From positions 1 through 5,314 of the forward strand of contig JAWXCM010000045.1 in the NCBI GenBank assembly GCA_034408745.1: a DNA stretch of 5,314 nt. Direction: 5' to 3'. The translations under genes and the position numbers were made by a program. The notes below the pieces were generated by a model that was given only the letters and a program-made list of their open reading frames with translations, did no database searches and was not told where the DNA came from. Positions 5,059 through 5,314 of this stretch are shown in pieces; position 1 is the first letter of the stretch; each line of letters opens with the position of its first letter. Origin of the DNA: JAWXCM01 sp034408745. Its GTDB lineage: Bacteria > Acidobacteriota > Terriglobia > Bryobacterales > Bryobacteraceae.

Positions 5059-5314
5059 TCACTTCCGAGCGCGTCCAATCGAGTCCTCGTTGTTCATGAG
5101 AGTTTGCCACCGATTGACATACGCGACGGCGACACCGGCTGGCGAAACGCGCACGATGTAGCGCTCGCTATCGCCAACGACGGCGAATCCTGAGCCGCCA
5201 TCGTCGAACGTGGACCGTCGCCAGGTCGGCACGGAGAAACGCGTACGCGGCGTCGCGTTGGCACTACCGTCGATGTCGATCTCCTGCACGCGACCATTCG
5301 GTGTCATGAACGTG
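5059..5314 (-). CDS. C-terminal part of an unrecognised protein, cut by the window edge
   Basis: The minus-strand frame is open from the window edge at 5314 to a TGA at 5061-5059, giving about 84 residues. Codon third positions are mostly G or C, as in the real genes here, and the gene lies convergent to the cysteine synthase remnant with 28 bases between stops. The residues alternate short strand-like runs with turns (TPNGRVQEIDIDGSA, RTRFSVPTW, FDDGGSGFAVV, ERYIVRVSP, VAVAYVNRWQ), a pattern suggesting beta-propeller or other beta-sheet repeats. I cannot assign a family. The N terminus lies outside the window; ATG 5307 is internal to the open frame, not necessarily the start. Confidence 0.55.
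   Translation of the reverse strand, partial: TFMTPNGRVQEIDIDGSANATPRTRFSVPTWRRSTFDDGGSGFAVVGDSERYIVRVSPAGVAVAYVNRWQTLMNNEDSIGRARK

Overview
The window looks like accessory DNA from a fairly GC-rich Gram-negative bacterium, probably a soil or water proteobacterium. This rests on codon use and on how the proteins read; no taxonomic marker is present, so the placement is weak.

Left part (1-2133): three unrelated type II toxin-antitoxin (TA) modules lie in about 2 kb. Two are divergent, back to back across a 64-base gap. The leftward one (antitoxin 387-608, toxin 122-390) is a RelE/HigB-like module. The rightward one (antitoxin 673-900, toxin 897-1199) is a PF09720 antitoxin with a ParE/RelE-type toxin. 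Both antitoxins are intact and both toxins are broken by small frameshifts, although the two halves of each toxin are still clearly readable. The third module (1481-2133) is a VapBC-like pair with an intact PIN-domain ribonuclease toxin. It is preceded by a strong-looking RBS, a candidate promoter and a paired operator-like repeat. In all three modules the toxin starts with GTG inside the antitoxin stop codon (GTGA overlap).

Repeats: a ~145-base imperfect direct repeat occurs at 1208-1353, just after the broken ParE-like toxin, and again at 2192-2336, just after the VapBC pair. The copies are 984 bases apart and so bracket the VapBC module. Each can form a long-range hairpin. The layout resembles a gene cassette, but no integron attC core sites are visible.

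Right part (2385-5314): a VIT1/CCC1-family iron/manganese transporter (2415-3140) is followed by a small single-pass membrane protein resembling DUF6090 (3202-3942). Next comes a PLP-dependent cysteine synthase homologue (4132-5030) that has lost about 23 internal codons and is frameshifted. Last, on the minus strand, is the C-terminal end of an unrecognised protein cut by the window edge (5059-5314). These genes show no evident shared pathway.

Overall this is a TA-rich, decaying accessory segment with at least three disabled genes. The best candidates for something new are the repeat-bracketed VapBC unit and the divergent pair of antitoxins kept without working toxins.
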